Assembly: GCA_029240955.1 (NCBI GenBank) | Contig: JARDZH010000049.1 | Location: 1 to 8,679, forward strand | Length of the DNA: 8,679 bases | Source of the DNA: Pseudomonas sp. | GTDB lineage: Bacteria > Pseudomonadota > Gammaproteobacteria > Pseudomonadales > Pseudomonadaceae | Direction of reading: 5' to 3' | In this document: positions 7,463 through 8,679 of the stretch, one piece after another | How positions within the stretch are numbered: position 1 is the first letter of the stretch | How the letters are laid out: every line of letters begins with the position of its first letter | Notes under the pieces: model-generated | Databases searched by the model: none | Seen by the model: only the letters and a program-made list of their open reading frames with translations | Told to the model about the DNA's origin: nothing | Position numbers and translations under genes: made by a program

Positions 7463-8679
7463 ATGCCCCAAGCTACCGTGCCAACGCCACCGCTTTCCGA
7501 GGTTTATGACATCGCCGTGATCGGCGGTGGGATCAATGGTGTCGGGATTGCGGCGGATGCATCCGGTCGCGGCCTGTCCGTTTTCCTGTGTGAAAAGGAC
7601 GATCTGGCAAGCCATACCTCCTCGGCCAGCAGCAAGCTCATCCACGGTGGGCTGCGGTACCTGGAACACTACGAATTCCGTCTGGTACGTGAGGCACTGG
7701 CTGAGCGCGAAGTACTGCTCGCAAAAGCACCGCACATCGTCAAGCCGATGCGCTTCGTACTGCCGCACCGTCCGCATCTGCGCCCTGCGTGGATGATCCG
7801 TGCCGGCATGTTCCTTTACGATCACTTGGGCAAGCGCGAAAAACTGCCTGCTTCGCGCACCGTGAAGTTTGGTGCAGACAGCCCGCTCAAGCCGTCGATC
7901 AGCCAGGGGTTCGAATACTCCGATTGCTGGGTCGACGATGCTCGTCTGGTGGTACTCAATGCGATGGCTGCCCGTGAGAACGGTGCACACATTCATACGC
8001 GTACCCGCTGCGTCAGCGCCCGCCGCGTCAAAGGCATGTGGCATCTGCACATGGAACGCGCTGACGGCAGCCTGTTTTCCATCCACGCCAAAGCGCTGGT
8101 CAACGCAGCTGGCCCGTGGGTTGCCAAGTTCATTCGTGAAGACCTGAAGCTCGATTCGCCGTATGGCATTCGCCTGATTCAGGGCAGCCACCTGATCGTT
8201 CCGAAGCTTTATGAAGGCGAGAACGCATTCATTCTGCAAAACGAAGACAAGCGCATCGTGTTCACTATTCCGTACATGGAGAAGTTCACGATCATTGGTA
8301 CGACTGACCGTGAGTACCAAGGTGATCCGGCCAAAGTGAAGATCACCGACGGTGAAATGGACTACGTGCTGAAAGTGGCCAACGACCATTTCAAGAAGCA
8401 GCTGACCCGGGACGACGTCATCCACACCTATTCGGGCGTGCGCCCGCTGTGCAACGACGAGTCAGACAACCCGTCCGCAATCACTCGTGACTACACCCTG
8501 TCGTTGTCGGGCAATGGTGATGAGGCGCCGATCCTGTCCGTATTCGGCGGCAAGTTGACGACCTATCGCAAACTGGCTGAATCGGCGATGGGCCAACTGG
8601 CGCCGTACTTCAAGCAGATGAAGCCAAGCTGGACTGCGAGCAAGCCTTTGCCAGGCGGCGAAGACATGACCACGCCGGC
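7463..8679 (+). CDS. glpD: Aerobic glycerol-3-phosphate dehydrogenase, 3' end cut by the window (GlpD)
   Basis: FAD-dependent, membrane-associated enzyme oxidising sn-glycerol 3-phosphate to dihydroxyacetone phosphate and passing electrons to ubiquinone. 405 codons are visible without a stop; the family is usually a little over 500 residues, so roughly the last fifth lies outside. The N-terminal FAD-binding fold shows IAVIGGGINGVGIAADA (17-33), followed by the family signature HTSSASSKLIHGGLRYLE (51-68). Further on are NAAGPWV (214-220), GTTDREYQGD (279-288), GVRPL with R327, and FGGKLTTYR (361-369) with K364; R327 and K364 correspond to the substrate-binding R317 and K354 of the E. coli enzyme. 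GAGGAGG at 7449-7455, seven bases before the ATG, is a very strong ribosome site. Tandem GlpR-like operators lie upstream, so the gene should be G3P-inducible and transcribed separately from glpFK. Confidence 0.97.
   Translation, partial: MPQATVPTPPLSEVYDIAVIGGGINGVGIAADASGRGLSVFLCEKDDLASHTSSASSKLIHGGLRYLEHYEFRLVREALAEREVLLAKAPHIVKPMRFVLPHRPHLRPAWMIRAGMFLYDHLGKREKLPASRTVKFGADSPLKPSISQGFEYSDCWVDDARLVVLNAMAARENGAHIHTRTRCVSARRVKGMWHLHMERADGSLFSIHAKALVNAAGPWVAKFIREDLKLDSPYGIRLIQGSHLIVPKLYEGENAFILQNEDKRIVFTIPYMEKFTIIGTTDREYQGDPAKVKITDGEMDYVLKVANDHFKKQLTRDDVIHTYSGVRPLCNDESDNPSAITRDYTLSLSGNGDEAPILSVFGGKLTTYRKLAESAMGQLAPYFKQMKPSWTASKPLPGGEDMTTP

Noticed and set aside
7274..8425. Open frame of 383 codons on the minus strand opposite glpD
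   Set aside because: Antisense shadow of glpD; its end runs through the intergenic region and the product resembles no family.

Overview
The window reads as a chromosomal segment of a fluorescent-type Pseudomonas. The ArgF, GlpF, GlpK, GlpR and GlpD proteins look like those of that genus. The order argF - ABC ATPase - ybaK - glpF - glpK - glpR - glpD is the one I recall from P. putida and P. fluorescens-type genomes. The intergenic repeats are of the Pseudomonas REP/REPIN kind. The moderate GC and the ArgF sequence suggest the P. syringae/P. fluorescens side of the genus, but that is an impression only.

Layout. Positions 1-170 form an unassigned edge. A small minus-strand gene of unknown function (97 aa) occupies 171-464. 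A gap of about 450 bases follows. Its right part carries a good sigma-70 promoter (770-797) inside what looks like a two-half-site ArgR operator (765-806), serving argF (911-1828, ornithine carbamoyltransferase). argF overlaps by four bases an ABC-transporter ATPase gene with a TOBE domain (1825-2901), which has no permease or binding-protein partner here. After a GC-rich spacer and a perfect 23-bp inverted REP pair (3010-3099) comes the convergent ybaK gene (3578-3108, minus strand; aminoacyl-tRNA deacylase).

The right half is the glycerol/glycerol-3-phosphate regulon: glpF (uptake channel), glpK (kinase), glpR (DeoR-family repressor) and glpD (FAD-dependent G3P dehydrogenase, cut off by the window end after 405 codons). 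Glycerol enters through GlpF, is trapped as G3P by GlpK, and is oxidised to dihydroxyacetone phosphate by GlpD at the membrane. GlpR should repress in the absence of G3P. The sequence supports this: a GlpR-like 20-bp dyad lies over the -10/start region of the glpF promoter (3781-3800), and two such sites lie exactly end to end upstream of glpD (7388-7407 and 7408-7427).

I see no CRISPR array, tRNA, rRNA, insertion sequence, phage gene or toxin-antitoxin pair, and no clearly new multi-gene system. The points worth a second look are regulatory and contextual: the ArgR operator arrangement, the tandem GlpR sites, a perfect 16-bp palindrome plus an A-rich Crc/Hfq-like motif at the glpR start, the orphan ATPase coupled to argF, and the small unknown gene at the left.
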